Assembly: GCA_021464415.1 (NCBI GenBank)
Contig: CM038467.1
Span: 49,413,715-49,477,714, forward strand
Direction: 5' to 3'
DNA from: Lonicera japonica
Taxonomy: Eukaryota > Streptophyta > Magnoliopsida > Dipsacales > Caprifoliaceae
Length of the DNA stretch: 64,000 nt
Of the stretch, positions 46,400 through 58,733 are shown piece by piece. The notes beneath the pieces are model-generated. The model had not been told where the DNA came from. It did no database searches and saw only the letters and a list, made by a program, of their open reading frames with translations. Both the position numbers and the translations under genes were made by a program. How positions within the stretch are numbered: the first letter of the stretch is position 1; the number at the start of each line of letters is the position of its first letter.

Positions 46400-47465
46400 T
46401 ACCAGTGAATTGTCTTTCCCATTATTTTTCTTGTATCTTTCGTCATCTCTAGCTTGCCCCTCCCGCCCATTATATATACCGCCATGGCTACGGTTTTGAG
46501 AATGGATGAACAATATACCATTTAGAATATCCTACAAGGTGATGAAAACGTAATATATCGATAGTAAAACTTAAGAGAATTAACTAGTGGTAAATGTATT
46601 CCTACATACAAAATGATACTAAAAAACCATCATGCGGGAACCAAATTCGCAAACTGTTCTACCAAATTGCTCTGTCACAACGATTTTTTGTGTAGTATGT
46701 TGGTTCATACTAATCTTGTGATGCTACAAAAGAAGTTGCTCAGTTTTGGCCATTTAATGCGCCGGTATACATATTTTCTCATTCCCATTGTATATTCTCA
46801 ACCCTTATTAGCTTGAATTTTTTTATTCTATTGTTGATGTGGTTGTGCTCGCAAAACATAAACAAAAGTACAATTAATAAAGTAAACATACAAAATAACA
46901 ATATCCAAATTTGACCATTCTTGTGAGTAATAGGCAAAAAAATTCACAAAGTAAACAAATTTATAAAGTATAACCATTGTTTTTCTTGCTTCCTTCATCA
47001 TCCTGGCTTGGCTCTCCTGCCGACTATATATACCGTGTTTAACGAAATTTCTCCATGTATACGTCTAACGAAATTTCTCCAAAGCTATGGTTCTAGTAAT
47101 GGATGAACAATATACGATTTAGAATATCCTACAAAGTGGTGAAAATGTTAATATATTGATACTAAAACTTCTTAAGAGAATTAATTAGTGATAATCATAT
47201 TCCTACATACTAACAAAGTCTTGTGTTAAATAAAATTTGTTACCCATCATGTAAGCACTATATTCGCATATTGTGCTCTAACACAACATATATGCAATTT
47301 TTTTGTTTTGGGATTACATAAATGCCCAATCTTGCGAAGAGTAAATCGCTTAGTTTAAAGCTCACGAACTCATAGTAATCTTGTGCTGTAACAAAACATG
47401 TAGCTCGGTTGTAGCCAAGTAATACGAAGTTAGAGATATTTCCTCATTTTCATTGCTTGTGCAGG
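46400..47465. repeat. Diverged direct duplication, about 480 bp
   Basis: 46400-46860 and about 46975-47465 are alignable: both have TATATATACCG, then ATGGATGAACAATATAC-ATTTAGAATATCCTAC, TAAAACTT-AAGAGAATTAA and a stretch with ACTAATCTTGTG-TG-(A)CAAAA. Divergence is high. The 67-codon frame at 46613 lies in the first copy and is not conserved in the second, so it is not a gene. The unit type is unknown. Confidence 0.65.
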
Positions 47466-48380
47466 GGCAGACCCACGATTCTTTTGCAAAGGGAGTAGAG
47501 GATTTAAAACTAACAAAATAAATAAATTCACAAAGTAAAAAAAATTATAATGTATAGCCATATGGACGAAAAAATTATAGACATAACGAAAAATATCTAA
47601 CAAAGTCATGCTCGGCGAGTTTTTAATTATACAAATTCATGTATTATATACTCTAAATCAATTTTGAAACGAGGTCTTGCTCTTTGATCAACAACATGCG
47701 ATTAGCAATAACTACATCCACCATTGAGATGTGTATCTTCGCTATGATATTATTCATACTAGAATTGCTCTTTATATACTTGTCGTAAGTGGTTGTATCC
47801 CATCATTTTCCTGCTTCTTCCAAAAGGAACTAAGCAAGGAATGTAATTGAATTTGTTGGACCTAGGGGCTTGATTAGCAACACCTTAAAGCAATTTTGGT
47901 AATATTTGAACAACCAGTTTCTTTTCTATTGTGGAGAAATATATTATTAGCTCCAATATTAGTGTGTTTATTATAAACACATCAAACATGGACTTGTAGA
48001 CCATGCAATAGTAATAAGATTGAAAGCTATTACATATCCATTTTGTTTCTGTTCCTACTTAGCGATGTGTATACCCAATGTTTTGATACCTTGGTAATGT
48101 CCATGAATTTGTTGTTGTTGACTTGTGGTATTGTACTTCACGTTTATTTATGTTTGTTGTTCAAAAGAAGGCCAGTATATTACATTTATTTCTGTTTGTA
48201 GTTCAAATGAAACATGAAATCTTCATATATTTGAAAAAATATCAAAAGACACTTAAATCTTGATGTATTATTATTATTGATGGATTTAAGTAGGGACCAA
48301 CAGGGCCACATGCTTCTACTCATTTTTTTAATGTATTTTATATATACATCTCATGTTGATTAGATAAATAAAACATAAAT
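47466..48380. other. AT-rich intergenic DNA
   Basis: No supported gene or element. Confidence 0.55.
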
Positions 48381-49136
48381 TGTAACACCCCTGCCTTAAT
48401 TAATTTGATTACACACGCAATTAAGGCTCAAAAGTGTCACTAACCTATCTTAGGTTAAGCTAAAATGGGTATAAAAATAATCAACTAAATTATACAAGTA
48501 ATACAAAATCTACATTAAACCAAAATTTACATTCATATAAACATGACTAAATTTACATTCACATAAACATGACTTAGGAGCATCGTTATAATCAAGTTCG
48601 TTTAACATGTAGCTACTTCACCATACTTAAGTTCTTAATAACGTTTAGTAACTAATTATATATAAAACATGCATTTTAAAATACATACAAAAGTCTAAAT
48701 ATTTTTATAAGCAAGCCTTGGGTAGCCATAACATTAATATATACAACAAAAATTATAGTGGTATCAAAGGCATCTAAATCATCCTGAAACCCGTCATGTC
48801 TATAGTATTATTTTTGTCATTGGTATCAACATTTATTAGAAAAAAGGGGTTAGCTTAATGCTTAGTAAGGGGGTAAAGGGGATACGGATTAAAAACATTA
48901 TTGTAACATTAATACATGAATAACTTATCAACACAATGTTATTTTAGAGTGTAATATAACTTATTTTAATGCCTGCTCATGCTTATTCAATTTCATTTGT
49001 CTTGTGTCAACCCATAACAATATTACCTTGAATATTCCGCCTTGATGAGAGATATATCCAAAGTGCCAATAGAGATCATAATATGGAGCCAATTTACTTC
49101 AGCATGATATTAATCATCGAATAAGACCACAATGTC
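48381..49136 (-). repeat. Fragment of a G-family LTR, minus strand
   Basis: It begins TGTAACACCCCTGCCTTAAT, the inverse of the 3' end of the element G LTRs (40306/40732). It continues with the inverse of their ATTAAGG...AGTGT-ACTAACC-ATCTTAG and AAAATGGGTA phrases and of the TTTGGGGCC-like part. The fragment is cut at 49136 by the SIRE-like LTR. The same LTR family is thus present twice, in opposite orientations, 8 kb apart. Confidence 0.75.
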
Positions 49137-50574
49137 TGTTGACCTAAATGGCCGTTAATCTTATTTTGATAATAACAATAAGTTAATAAAGTGTTATTTA
49201 ACATGTTTTTTCAAATGATGTTAGCTTTAGCATTTAACACTATCTTTACCGACCATGATTTACATCGAACCGAAATCATCAATTCTTATTCAACCTCAAC
49301 ACTCACCATATGCTCCAACTAACAAGAAATTCTCTCCAATATCCTCTATGTGCAATACAAATATCCACAATCAAGAGAGGATCACGATCAATAGAACAAG
49401 TGAAGAATCGTATAAACAAATCAAGCATTTCAAAGACTCAAAATATTAGCAAATTGAGTGAGTGCTTAGAATTTGTGTAAAAGTTTATCTTTGATCATTT
49501 ATATAGCTCCTAAAATGATTTGATCAGGTTAAGATTGCATGAAACTAGTTTTCACTTTGAAAAAGCCTTGTACCGAAAACTAGTCATCTTGAAAAATTCA
49601 TAATAAATTCATATGAATGAATTTTGATACTAAAATTAGGAGTCTTAGAAACTTATTTGGAACACTCCCCAAGCTTTAGAATCAATTTTGGAGTAAAATT
49701 CTAAAAGTTGAAAATTTGCAAAAACCACCATATGGCAGAGCAACGTAGTCGACTACATTAAAATCATGGGAGTCGACTACCTCATGTAGTCGACTACATG
49801 GATCCCGAGGGAGTCGACTACCCTCCAGAAATATAGCCATTGGAGATTTCTTGCAAGTCTAGTTTTGGCCTCTAACCACCTTCAACTACCCCAAACGGCC
49901 ATATTGCTTCCAAAACTATATATAGGACTTCTAAAACACTTTTGAAGCACTCTAGAAAGCTTTGAATATCATCTATTGGCAAAAATCATTTATTTCACTT
50001 AGAGAGAATTATTTGAAAATATTCAAATCTTCATTTGATCAAATCATTATTTCTTGAGCTATTATTGTTGATCAAACTTGATAACTTCTAGTGTGAGCTT
50101 AATTTGTAATCTTCATACACTTGAGAGTTATTGTACATTGGTGTTTGTCACTAAAATCTTATTCTTCAAACATTAAGAGAGGTTTATCTCTTAGATAAGC
50201 AAGAGGTTGTTCTTGTGTGAGTGTTGTGAGAAATCAACATTTGTAGAGTGTGTGAGAAGGATACACTTGTAGAGGTTTGATCTTCACCTGGAAGAAGATC
50301 GGTATTAGAGGAAATTCTCGGGGAACTATCCGAGTGCAGAAGTAGGGTCTAACAAATCGAACCGTGTGGACAAAAAGCCTTCGATTTCAATCGGTTCAAT
50401 CTTTCTATCTCTAGCTCTTTTAATCATTTCTATTATTATAATTATTTATGTTTGGTATTGCATGAGTGTTTTGGTTGATTGCTTGATATAGACTTTAAAC
50501 AATTTTAAAACAATTTTAAAATTTTGATTAAGTTTCAGAAACCCTATTCACCCGAGGGTATTTTTCGACCTACA
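49137..50574 (+). repeat. 5' LTR of SIRE-like element
   Basis: 1,438 bp, TGTTGACC...TTCGACCTACA. Contains the palindrome module (49745-49821), a TATATATAGG TATA box at 49917-49926 and a CTTAGAGAGAATT leader near 49998. Confidence 0.85.
49745..49926. promoter_or_regulatory. Four GTAGTCGACTAC palindromes and TATA box in U3
   Basis: GTAGTCGACTAC at 49745-49756 and 49786-49797, and GAGTCGACTAC at 49770-49780 and 49811-49821: four copies in 77 bp, centred on TCGA. They start 609 bp into the LTR and end 96 bp upstream of the TATA box (49917-49926). Their role as binding sites is inferred from position. Confidence 0.6.
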
Positions 50575-50576
50575 AT

Positions 50577-50588
50577 TGGTATCAAATG
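50577..50588 (+). other. tRNA-Met-type primer site
   Basis: TGGTATCAAATG two bases after the LTR end; diverged from TGGTATCAGAGC. Confidence 0.7.
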
Positions 50589-50630
50589 TTGTACTCTTGT
50601 TTTGATTTTACAGTCTTAGAGTTTACGATC

Positions 50631-52380
50631 ATGTCTATCTATCAAGGAACCGGCCTTAACGAAGGTTCTTCAACCGCTAGGCCACCCCTTTTTGATTGCA
50701 AAAATTATAGTTATTGAAAAAATCATGTGTACTTTTTTTACAAGCTAGTGACTTCGAATAATGGAGGGTTACACTTATTGGACCCTATGAGATTACCAAA
50801 ACTGATGAAAGGGGTAACGTTCTCCCTAACTCTATCTTCGAATACGATGAGCATGACATTAAAAAAATCTAATTTAATGCTAAAGCTTTTAACTCTCTAC
50901 ATTGTGCATTGACCATGGACAAATATAACAAAATTTCTAGTTGTAAAACCGCCAAAGAAATTTGGGATAAACTAGAGGTTGCTCATGAGGGAACCTCACA
51001 AGTTAAGGATGATAATATTGACATGTTTGTTCATGATTATGAACTATTCAAAATGGAGCCAAATGAATCTCTTGCTTCTATGTATAATAGATTCTCTATT
51101 ATCACTAATGCTTTAGATCTTCTTGGTAAGGTCTACTCTAATGAGGATAAGATTCGAAAGATCCTTAGAACTCTCCCCAAGAAATGGAGACCAAAAGTAA
51201 CGGCTATTCAAAAAGCCAAGAGCCTCAAAACCCTTAGCATGAACGAACTCTTAGGTTCTCTCAAAACCCATGAGAAAGAATTGGAAAGAGAAGAAGAGGT
51301 TGATTCGAAAGCCAAAAAGACTCTAACTATCAAAGCAAGTCAACGAGAGGATGATGAGGAGTCAATGGGAGGTGATGAAGACATGGCTCTTCTATCTAAG
51401 AAATTCATGAAATTTCTAGCCAAGAAGAAATGCTTTCAAGGAAAAGGAAACAACTTTGGTTCTTCATCAAGGTTGAACAATGATCGATCAATTCAACCAA
51501 GAGTTGAAAATGAATAAGTGAAGAAATGTTTTTATTACCGTGAACCGGCGCACTTCAAAACCAATTGCCCGGTTAGAAGAAAGGAGAAGAGGGATAAGAG
51601 GGACAAAGCATTCAAATAAGTAAAGCACGCCCTTAAAGGCACTTAGAGCGATTCCGAAGGAGGGGAGTCCGATGCCGACTCTAGCGACGAGGTAAAGGCA
51701 AACCTTTGCCTTATGGCAAAAGATGATGAGGTAGACTCTAATTATGATTCATTTAACGAAGATGATGTTTCTATTAATGATGATGCACATGATGAGAATG
51801 ACTATGATGAATTATATGAGATGTTTGAGGAATTGCATAGTAAGTTTGAAAATTTATCTAAAAAGTATGCAAGCTTCAAAAAGGACAACTTGATGATTTC
51901 TAGGAAGTGTGAAACCTTTGAAAAGGAAAATGTGGTTTTGAAAAATGAAATTAAAACCTTGAAGAAAGGAAAGGAGAAAGAAATTCCAAACACACTTGTA
52001 GTGGAAAATGCCAAGTTGAAAGACTAAGTGGATGACTTAACTAATAGTCTAACCAAGTTCACCAATGGAAGGGACAACTTAGATAAACTATTAAGAATAC
52101 AAAGGTGTGTATTTGACAAAGCCGGTTTGGATTATAACCAAATTGATAATCAAAAAGATTACAAAAACTTTTTAAAAACATACATACCTCATGATCCCAC
52201 TCATCTTTTGCTCATATTATGGTAGAAATACTCACTATATGGATCATTGTTTTTACAGAAATGAGAGTTTCCCTAAGAGGAAACTTGCTTGGGTTCCAAA
52301 AGGAACCATTATGTATGCTAACCCAAAGGGACCCAACACATTTTGGGTACCAAAGGAGAAGTTACTTAAGGTTATGGTGT
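50631..52380 (+). pseudogene. gag: Gag region of SIRE-like element (broken)
   Basis: ATG 50631 starts MSIYQGTGLNEGSSTARPPL, followed by FDCKNYSY and a stop. After frame changes the frame from 50909 gives KISSCKTAKEIWDKLEVAHE, the usual copia gag core, to RTLPKKWRPKVTAI and LSMNELLGSLKTHEKEL. A worn zinc knuckle CFYYREPAHFKTNC follows at about 51528; two of its metal ligands look altered. Then come an acidic region, a strongly predicted coiled coil (ELYEMFEELHSKFENLSKKY onward) and a second, degenerate knuckle region with HCFYRN (about 52240). In-frame stops lie at 51515, 51617, 51644, 52025 and 52223. This long gag with a coiled coil is typical of the SIRE lineage. Confidence 0.8.
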
Positions 52381-53541
52381 AGGTCTGCTTGAAAGCTAAA
52401 GGTAGCAAAACCAAATGGTTCTTGGATAGTAGATGCTCAAAGCACATAACGGGAGACAAAAACAACTTCTTAAGTCTCATTCCAAAGCGAGGAGGGAATG
52501 TAACTTTTGGAGACAACACCAAGGGTAAGATCATCGGTATAGGTAAGGTTGGTAAGAGTTCTACTTACATTGATAATGTTCTTTTAATTGAAGGTTTAAA
52601 GCATAATTTACTTAGTATTAGTCAATTTGTGTAAGGGTTATGAAGTTATTTTTAAATCCGATCCTTGCATTGTTAAGAATGTTAGTGATGATTCCATCTT
52701 ACTTGTTGCATATAGAACTAACAATGTGTACACTCTTGAGCTTGATGATTTGTCTCAACAAGATGTTAAGTGTTTATCCGCTATTAATGATGTTTCTTGG
52801 TTATGTCATAGAAGATTATGATATGCTAATATGGACTTAATTCATACTTTGTCTAAGAAAGAATTAGTTAAACGATTGCCTAAAACCAAATTTGTTAAGG
52901 TTAAATTTTGTCATGCATGTCAACTTGGTAAACAACACAAGTCTTCATTTAAGTCTAAGAAGGATATTACTACAACTAGACCTCTTGATATGTTACATCT
53001 TGATTTATTTCCTCCTAATTCGGTTGCTAGTTTAGGTGGCAAATTGTATGCTTTTGTCATTGTTGATGATTATACTAGATTTACTTGGGTGTTCTTTCTT
53101 TCTCACAAAAGTGAAACTCCACATGTTTTTTCTAAATTTTGTAGAAAAGTTTAAAATGAAAAAAGTGTTTCTATTGTGCATGTTAGGAGTGATAGAGGTA
53201 GAGAATTCGATAATATTGATATCGAGAACTTTTATGATGATCATGGTATTAATCATAATTTTTCGGCACCTAGAACTCCTCAACAAAATGGTGTCGTTGA
53301 AAGGAAAAATAGATCTCTTCAATAGTTGTCTAGGACTATGTTAAATGAACATTCTTTGTCGGAGTATTTTTGGGCGGAAGCCGTTAACACCGCATGCTAT
53401 GTAATTAATCGTGCTATTATTCGTAAAAAGTTAGACAAGACACCTTATGAGTTATGGAATGACAAGAAACCAAATATTGCATATTTTAAAGTTTTTAGTT
53501 GTAAATGTTTTATTTTGAATGATCGTGATCGCTTGGGTAAA
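52381..53541 (+). pseudogene. pol: Protease and integrase of SIRE-like element (truncated)
   Basis: Protease shows KWFLDSRCSKHITGD, where the active-site triad DSG has become DSR, then LSISQF. After a frame change come the pre-integrase part (YEVIF..., SWLCHRRL stop) and integrase: FCHACQLGKQHKSSF, LDMLHLDLF (first catalytic D), VDDYTRFTWVFFL, VRSDRGREFDN (second D) and PQQNGVVERKN (E, intact). Stops at 52820, 53152 and 53323. The frame ends in KCFILNDRDRLGK, where the LTR of element B is inserted at 53542; the last five bases, GTAAA (53537-53541), should be its target duplicate. Confidence 0.82.
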
Positions 53542-56482
53542 TGATAAGCTTATAATATTATCATGAATAAGCTCTTTCCCGGAGCCGCTTGACGCGTATA
53601 TTGTTCTAATTCTGCCTAATTATCCACTTATCTTGAGATTAGTGTCTTAGCGAGTTTTGTATCTAATATCGTCCCTCTAGGTGTGTATTTGTTGTGTTTA
53701 TAGGCATAGGATGCAATGGTCTTTGAAGAATTAATCAAGTGCTAGCCAAAAGCTTGCAAAAGTGCTGATTTGAAGAATTTCCAGAACCATGATCGTTCAT
53801 GGTACAAAAATCAAACAGCCAAACCACCCCATGATAGATCATGGGTTGGCCATGATCGATCATGGCCTGGAAGGGGCAGCCATCTGAAAAAGATATGCCC
53901 TAGGACTATTCATAAGTTATGATTTGTACTTGGATATCTATTGCTTATTATTATCAATAAAGTTTAATTCATTTGACTTTAGATTGTTTTATGAATAATA
54001 TGTATTAATACTAGTTCATTAAGTACGTGACTTGATTGTGGGATACTAGTAAATAAATAATAATATTATTTGTCCTTAATTATATGTCAATAATCTAGGA
54101 CCATATTGATACAATGATTAGAGTATGAGTCAGCTGATGACTATGTTCCACAAATCATGGATATGGAGATATCAAGCTGAATATATTGATATTTGTTAGG
54201 GAACAATGTATTGGACTGACCCACTTTGGGGCACTGCGAGGAGTGTTATATAATGTCATCAGTGATGTTCCCCATTAGTGATATTGTATTATCCTCAGAC
54301 CTGAGATCGTCACGGTTACCAGCATGGGGATTGGTATGATAGGCATCATCAAACGTTACTCTTGACCGAGTAATTATAAAGATGATGATCAAGCATACTA
54401 TAAACCATGTAGAGGTATGTGATTGATCAAGATGGGATTTTTCACTCTCATATAACGAGAGAAAGATATCTTAGGGCCCCTTGATGAGTATAATTAATGT
54501 TTGCATGGCCATGCACAAATGAGGTGTCATTTGTATAAGATTAATTATACTTAGAGATCAAGAAATAAAGATTGAACTATACAAGAATGACACTTGCCTA
54601 AGTCTTGTGTTCAATCTAGATATCGGTAGACAAAAGGAATTAATATGTGGCATATCATTTAAGGTTGTGTCGTTTTGAACTTTATACCTTTTGGATAGTA
54701 GTAATGTCTTACTAGAGACCACTTACTATTTGTATAATTAAAATGGGCTTTTAATTGCACTGCCAAAGGAGTACAAACCTACAGGGTCGCACACCAAAAT
54801 GAGTAGAATCAAAAAACGAATTGGGTTTGGCCCTAGTTAGACTCGGGCCTAATTCATCTTATCACTTAGGGTTTCTCATTAGGGTTTTTCTTTAAAAGGA
54901 AAACCATTAGTCTCATTTGTTTCACGCAAAAAAAGAGAGGCAAAATAGAGAGAACCCTAAAATCGTGTGCTAGTACACCAACCAAGGATCTGTTCTCGTT
55001 CGTGTGTGCATACCGTAGAGGCGTCGTACTTTCTACGCTAAGACGACAACAATAGAAGGATTTGATCTTCCGCTTTAAAAGGTATGTTTTCTGTCGATTA
55101 ATATTGAACAGTATAGATCTTAGGGTTTAATGATTAGTGCAGTTTATTGTGTATGTGATGCATGTTCACTGCCCTAATACCCTACACCATCAACTACTAC
55201 TTTTAGCCTTTTTTGGCGATTGTTGTCCTTAAGATATTTTCCCTTGTTTATTTTATTAATTATTGTACTTTTTAGCTAGTTTTTAGTCTAAAGGATTGAT
55301 GTAGATAGGATTATCTTAATTTTTACACATATAAGTTCTAGAGAGAAGGGGGAGCAAAAACGTTGTATATTTTCTTCATTTTCTCTTGTAAGTTCTTGTT
55401 TTATAAGAATGATTTCTTTTTCTCTAATATTTGTTCTTGCATTTATTATGGAGTAGTCTTTTACTAAGGCTACGGAGGTGAATCGCGATATGATTTTTGG
55501 TAATTAATTTCTTAATCCATGTTTAAAGTTTGTTAAATAATTATGAATCATTTTCCTTTTCAAATCCTTCATTCTTCAAGCTTTCTAGGTATTTTCATTT
55601 AAAAGATTAGACTTTTCATGCCTTGTATGTTCAGTACTTGTTGATTAATGAAAATACAACATATGTATATGGTTCTAAAAAGCTTTTAGCTCATTTCCCC
55701 CATCTATGGATTTTTGTTCCTTTTTGTAGAGATTACAAAAAGTTCTTAAATTCCATAGATGATTTATAAATTTGTTAATATAGTCTTTGAATTACTTAAT
55801 GATATTTTGAGTGCTTTGTACACTTTACGTGATATTTAGACTCCTTATTATCTTTCTTAAGTAATGATCGACTAGTTGGTGAATTTATTGCACAAACTTC
55901 ATTCCGTTTCATTGTAATGATTCGCTATTTAATTTTCATTCTTTTAAACCATGAAATTTCACATACATGCTTAATATAAAACTTTGTTACAATGAGTTTA
56001 TCATTTCTACCTCGGATTAGCTTCATTGGGAATGGGTTGCCTAGCTTCACACTCGTAGCTAAGAGATAGATATGATAGCTTCATCTTAGGTGGAATTTTG
56101 TGATATTCTCTCTTGATATAGATTCAACTAGGGAATGAGTCGCCTAGCTTCGCACCCTTTGCTATTGAGAGTTATCACAAAAATCCCCATTTTTGAGAAT
56201 ATTGTGTTGAAATCTACATAAGAGATTGCGATTACCGTCTATTGTATCGTAAGCAACTTCCAAATACCTTAGTGCTTTCTTACTAATTTTCGTAATCGTT
56301 TTTTACATTTTCGTTGTTTCATAACCAATCCAACTTACAAAATCAGAAAAACCGTATAATCTGTAATCCATTCCATTCCTTTTCAACTATCCCTGTGGTT
56401 CGACACTCGGACTTCCGAGACTATATTACAACTTGACTCGCCTGCACTTGAGTTACCACAACGCGATATTTTATCGGCGTCA
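53542..56482 (+). repeat. 5' LTR of element B, interrupted
   Basis: TGATAAGCTT...TCGGCGTCA; 2,941 bp, or 1,634 bp without the solo LTR and its duplicate, close to the 1,659 bp of element A. It carries palindromes at 53788-53803, 53827-53842 and 53847-53862 (two of them with one base changed), again as a TTGG-spaced pair, and a CTAGAGAGAAGGGGG leader near 55331. Confidence 0.9.
53885..55186 (+). repeat. Solo copia-type LTR with CCATC duplication
   Basis: 1,302 bp, TGAAAAAGATATGCCC...AATACCCTACA, flanked by CCATC at 53880-53884 and 55187-55191. The host LTR of element B reads on directly across the site. Contains GGACTATTCATAAG, ATAGAGAGAACCC, CTCGTTCGTGTG...ACCGTAGAGGCG and TTCCGCTTTAAAAGGTATG, as in copia LTRs of the Bianca/Ale-like kind. 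No internal sequence. Confidence 0.88.
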
Positions 56483-56488
56483 AGTTTT

Positions 56489-56506
56489 TGGTGCAGTTGC
56501 CGGGGA
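56489..56506 (+). other. tRNA-Asp primer site of element B
   Basis: TGGTGCAGTTGCCGGGGA, six bases after the LTR; two changes from the complement of the plant tRNA-Asp 3' end (TGGCGCCGTTGCCGGGGA), the primer used by Athila and Tat elements. Confidence 0.85.
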
Positions 56507-56700
56507 TACGGGAAAGGGAGGATTCCGGGTTTTTTGTAAAACCAGTTTGTAAGTATTCCATTATTTAATTAATTTATTTTTTCTCCCTTATTCTTATTTT
56601 ATTTTGTAGAGTTTTTGAGGAGCAATTTGAATAGTTTTTCAAGCCTATGCAAGAGCAATTATTCATAGATATTCGAATTAGCCCTCCCCCATCACCAAGA

Positions 56701-58635
56701 ATGGCAAATCAAGGTAGAGCGGCGGACCACGAGAGCGATAACGATGGGAAGTTCAAACAATGTTCCTCCGGTTAGGACAATGAGGGATTATCTTCAACCA
56801 CCTTGTGCGACTTCCAACTCATGCATCGTGCTTCCCACAGGTCAAGCGGGTGCCTTCTCTTTCAAATCGGGTATGCTTCAACATATCCCTTCTTTTCACG
56901 GTATGGAATCTGAAAACCCATATTTGCACTTGAAAGACTTTGAAGAAGTCTGTTCCACATTTCGTGAGGCAAACATTGATGAGGATGTCATGCGATTAAA
57001 ACTCTTTCCTTTCTCCCTTAAAGATAAAGGAAAGATTTGGTTAAATGCTCAAAAACTGCAATCAATTCGGTCTTGGCAAGAGCTTTAAGCGGAGTTTTTT
57101 AAAAAATTCTTTCCCGTCCATAAAACCAATGCTTTAAAAAGGGCGATATCCAATTTTTTGCCAAAAGATAACGAAACCTTCTACAAATGTTGGGAAAGAT
57201 ACAAAGAGCTTTTAAATGCATGCCCTCACCATGGTCACGAAACTTGGAGCCTTGTTAGTTTTTTCTTTGAATCTCTCACCCCTGAAAGGCATACTTTTGT
57301 CGAGACCTTATGTAATGGTCAGTTTTTGAGCAAGAACCCCGATGAGGCTTTGTTATATTTTGATGAATTAGCGGAAGGTGCCCAAAATTGGAACACCTAT
57401 ACCAATGAACCTAAGGCCAAAACTCCGGGAAAGGGTGGGTTGTACCAAATATCCAACGAAGATGACATGGGGGCAAGATTGTTCTAATTGTACAAGAAAG
57501 TAGAGGCAATGGAAGCAAGTAAGCTTAGAGAGGTCAATGTAGTATCCTCGAGTCAGTTGTGTGTCATTTATGAAAATTCGGGACACACGACCGAGGATTG
57601 CCCTACCATTCCCGCTTTTCGGGAAGTCCTCAAAAATCCCGCCCAAGTCAATGCTTTGAATTAGTACAACCATAACCGTCAACAAAATGACAATGTTTTG
57701 CAAAAGTACAATAAGGGATGGAAAAATCACCCCAATTTCAGTTGGGGAGGAAATCAAAGTCAGAGTCACAACCAATATCATCAAAACCAAAGGCAACAAT
57801 AACCTTAAACTCTTTCACTCCACCACAAAACCAAACCCAAAACTTAGAAGCCTTGTTAAGATTTTTTGTGGACAAGACGGATCGTGATGTGGGTGAGTTG
57901 AAAACCCAAATGTCTAAGCTCACCATCGCCCTAGCAACCCAAGAGAAAGGAAAATTCCTATCTCAGCCTTTAGTTAACCATAGAGGTCAAGCTTTGGTTA
58001 TAGAGGGAGGAGAGCCTAGTGCCAAATTAGAGGAACTCAAGTCCATCACAATCTTATGGAGTGGGAAAGAGGTAGATAAAATTATTGTTCATAAAACCCC
58101 CAAGGTGGCGGACATAATTGAGTCTATGATAATAGAGGAGTCCGAGGTTGAAAAAGTTGTGAGAACAGACAGAAAGAAAGAGGAAAAAAAACAAGGAAAG
58201 GAAGATATTGAGAAAATCAAGAATGGAATCAAGGTTCCTTTCTCGAAGAGATTGAACCAACCGTCCAAGTTAAATGCCAAGATTTTGGATGTTTTTTTTG
58301 ACGTTTTTCGGCAAGTCAAAATCAATATTCCTTTGCTTGACACGGTCAAGCAAATACCTTTGTATGCTAAGTTTCTCAAGGACTTATGCACAACGAAACG
58401 AAAATTGAATGTTAAGAAGATGGCCTTCATGATGGAGCAAGTGAGCTCCATCATGCAAGGTACGAGAGCCCCCAAGTTCAAAGACCCCGGTTGCCCCACA
58501 ATTTTATGTGTTATAGGGAATTGTAGGATAAAAAATGCATTGCTAGATTTGGGAGCAAGTGTGAACGTGCTCCCATATTCTGTATACCAACAATTGGGGC
58601 TGGGAGAATTAAAACCCACGAGGGTTACGATTTAA
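56701..58635 (+). pseudogene. gag: Gag and protease of element B (broken)
   Basis: An ATG at 56701 (MANQGRAADHESDNDG) probably was the start, but it runs into a stop; the main gag frame reads from 56744. It shows SCIVLPTG-AGAFSFKSGML, FHGMESENPYLHLKDFEEVC and KLFPFSLKDKGKIWLN, a TAA (57086), then FFPVHKTNALKRAISNF, CWERYKELLNACPHHG and VETLCNGQFL: the Athila gag order. Further stops lie at 57485 and 57662. A C-Y-NSGHTTEDCP stretch (about 57567) is a degenerate zinc knuckle. A frame change near 57800 leads to LLRFFVDKTDRDVGELKTQM, and then to protease: KNALLDLGASVNVLPYSVY near 58545, with the DLGAS form normal for this branch. A stop at 58633 ends the frame. Confidence 0.85.
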
Positions 58636-58733
58636 TTAGCGGATCGATCCGTTAAGATCCCAAGAGGGGTAGTCGAGGATGTACTTGTCCAAATTGACAA
58701 GTTTTATTTTTCAGTTGATTTCATCATCCTCGA

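Larger units (their letters stand above)
49137..53541 (+). mobile_element. SIRE-like Ty1/copia element, 5' part
   Basis: Starts TGTTGACCTAAATGG, the usual start of SIRE/Maximus-type LTRs, followed by a 1,438-bp LTR, a tRNA-Met-type primer site, a long gag with coiled coil and two zinc knuckles, protease, and integrase up to the end of its core. At 53541 it is cut by element B; RT, RNase H and the 3' LTR must lie beyond the window if they survive. Many stops make it inactive. Confidence 0.85.

Noticed and set aside
47461..47500. CAGGGGCAGACCCACGATTC as a possible hAT-type terminal repeat
   Set aside because: No matching inverted end or 8-bp duplication found within the next few kb.
49255..49449. 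64-codon ORF in the SIRE-like LTR
   Set aside because: Located in U3 of the LTR with no conserved motif.
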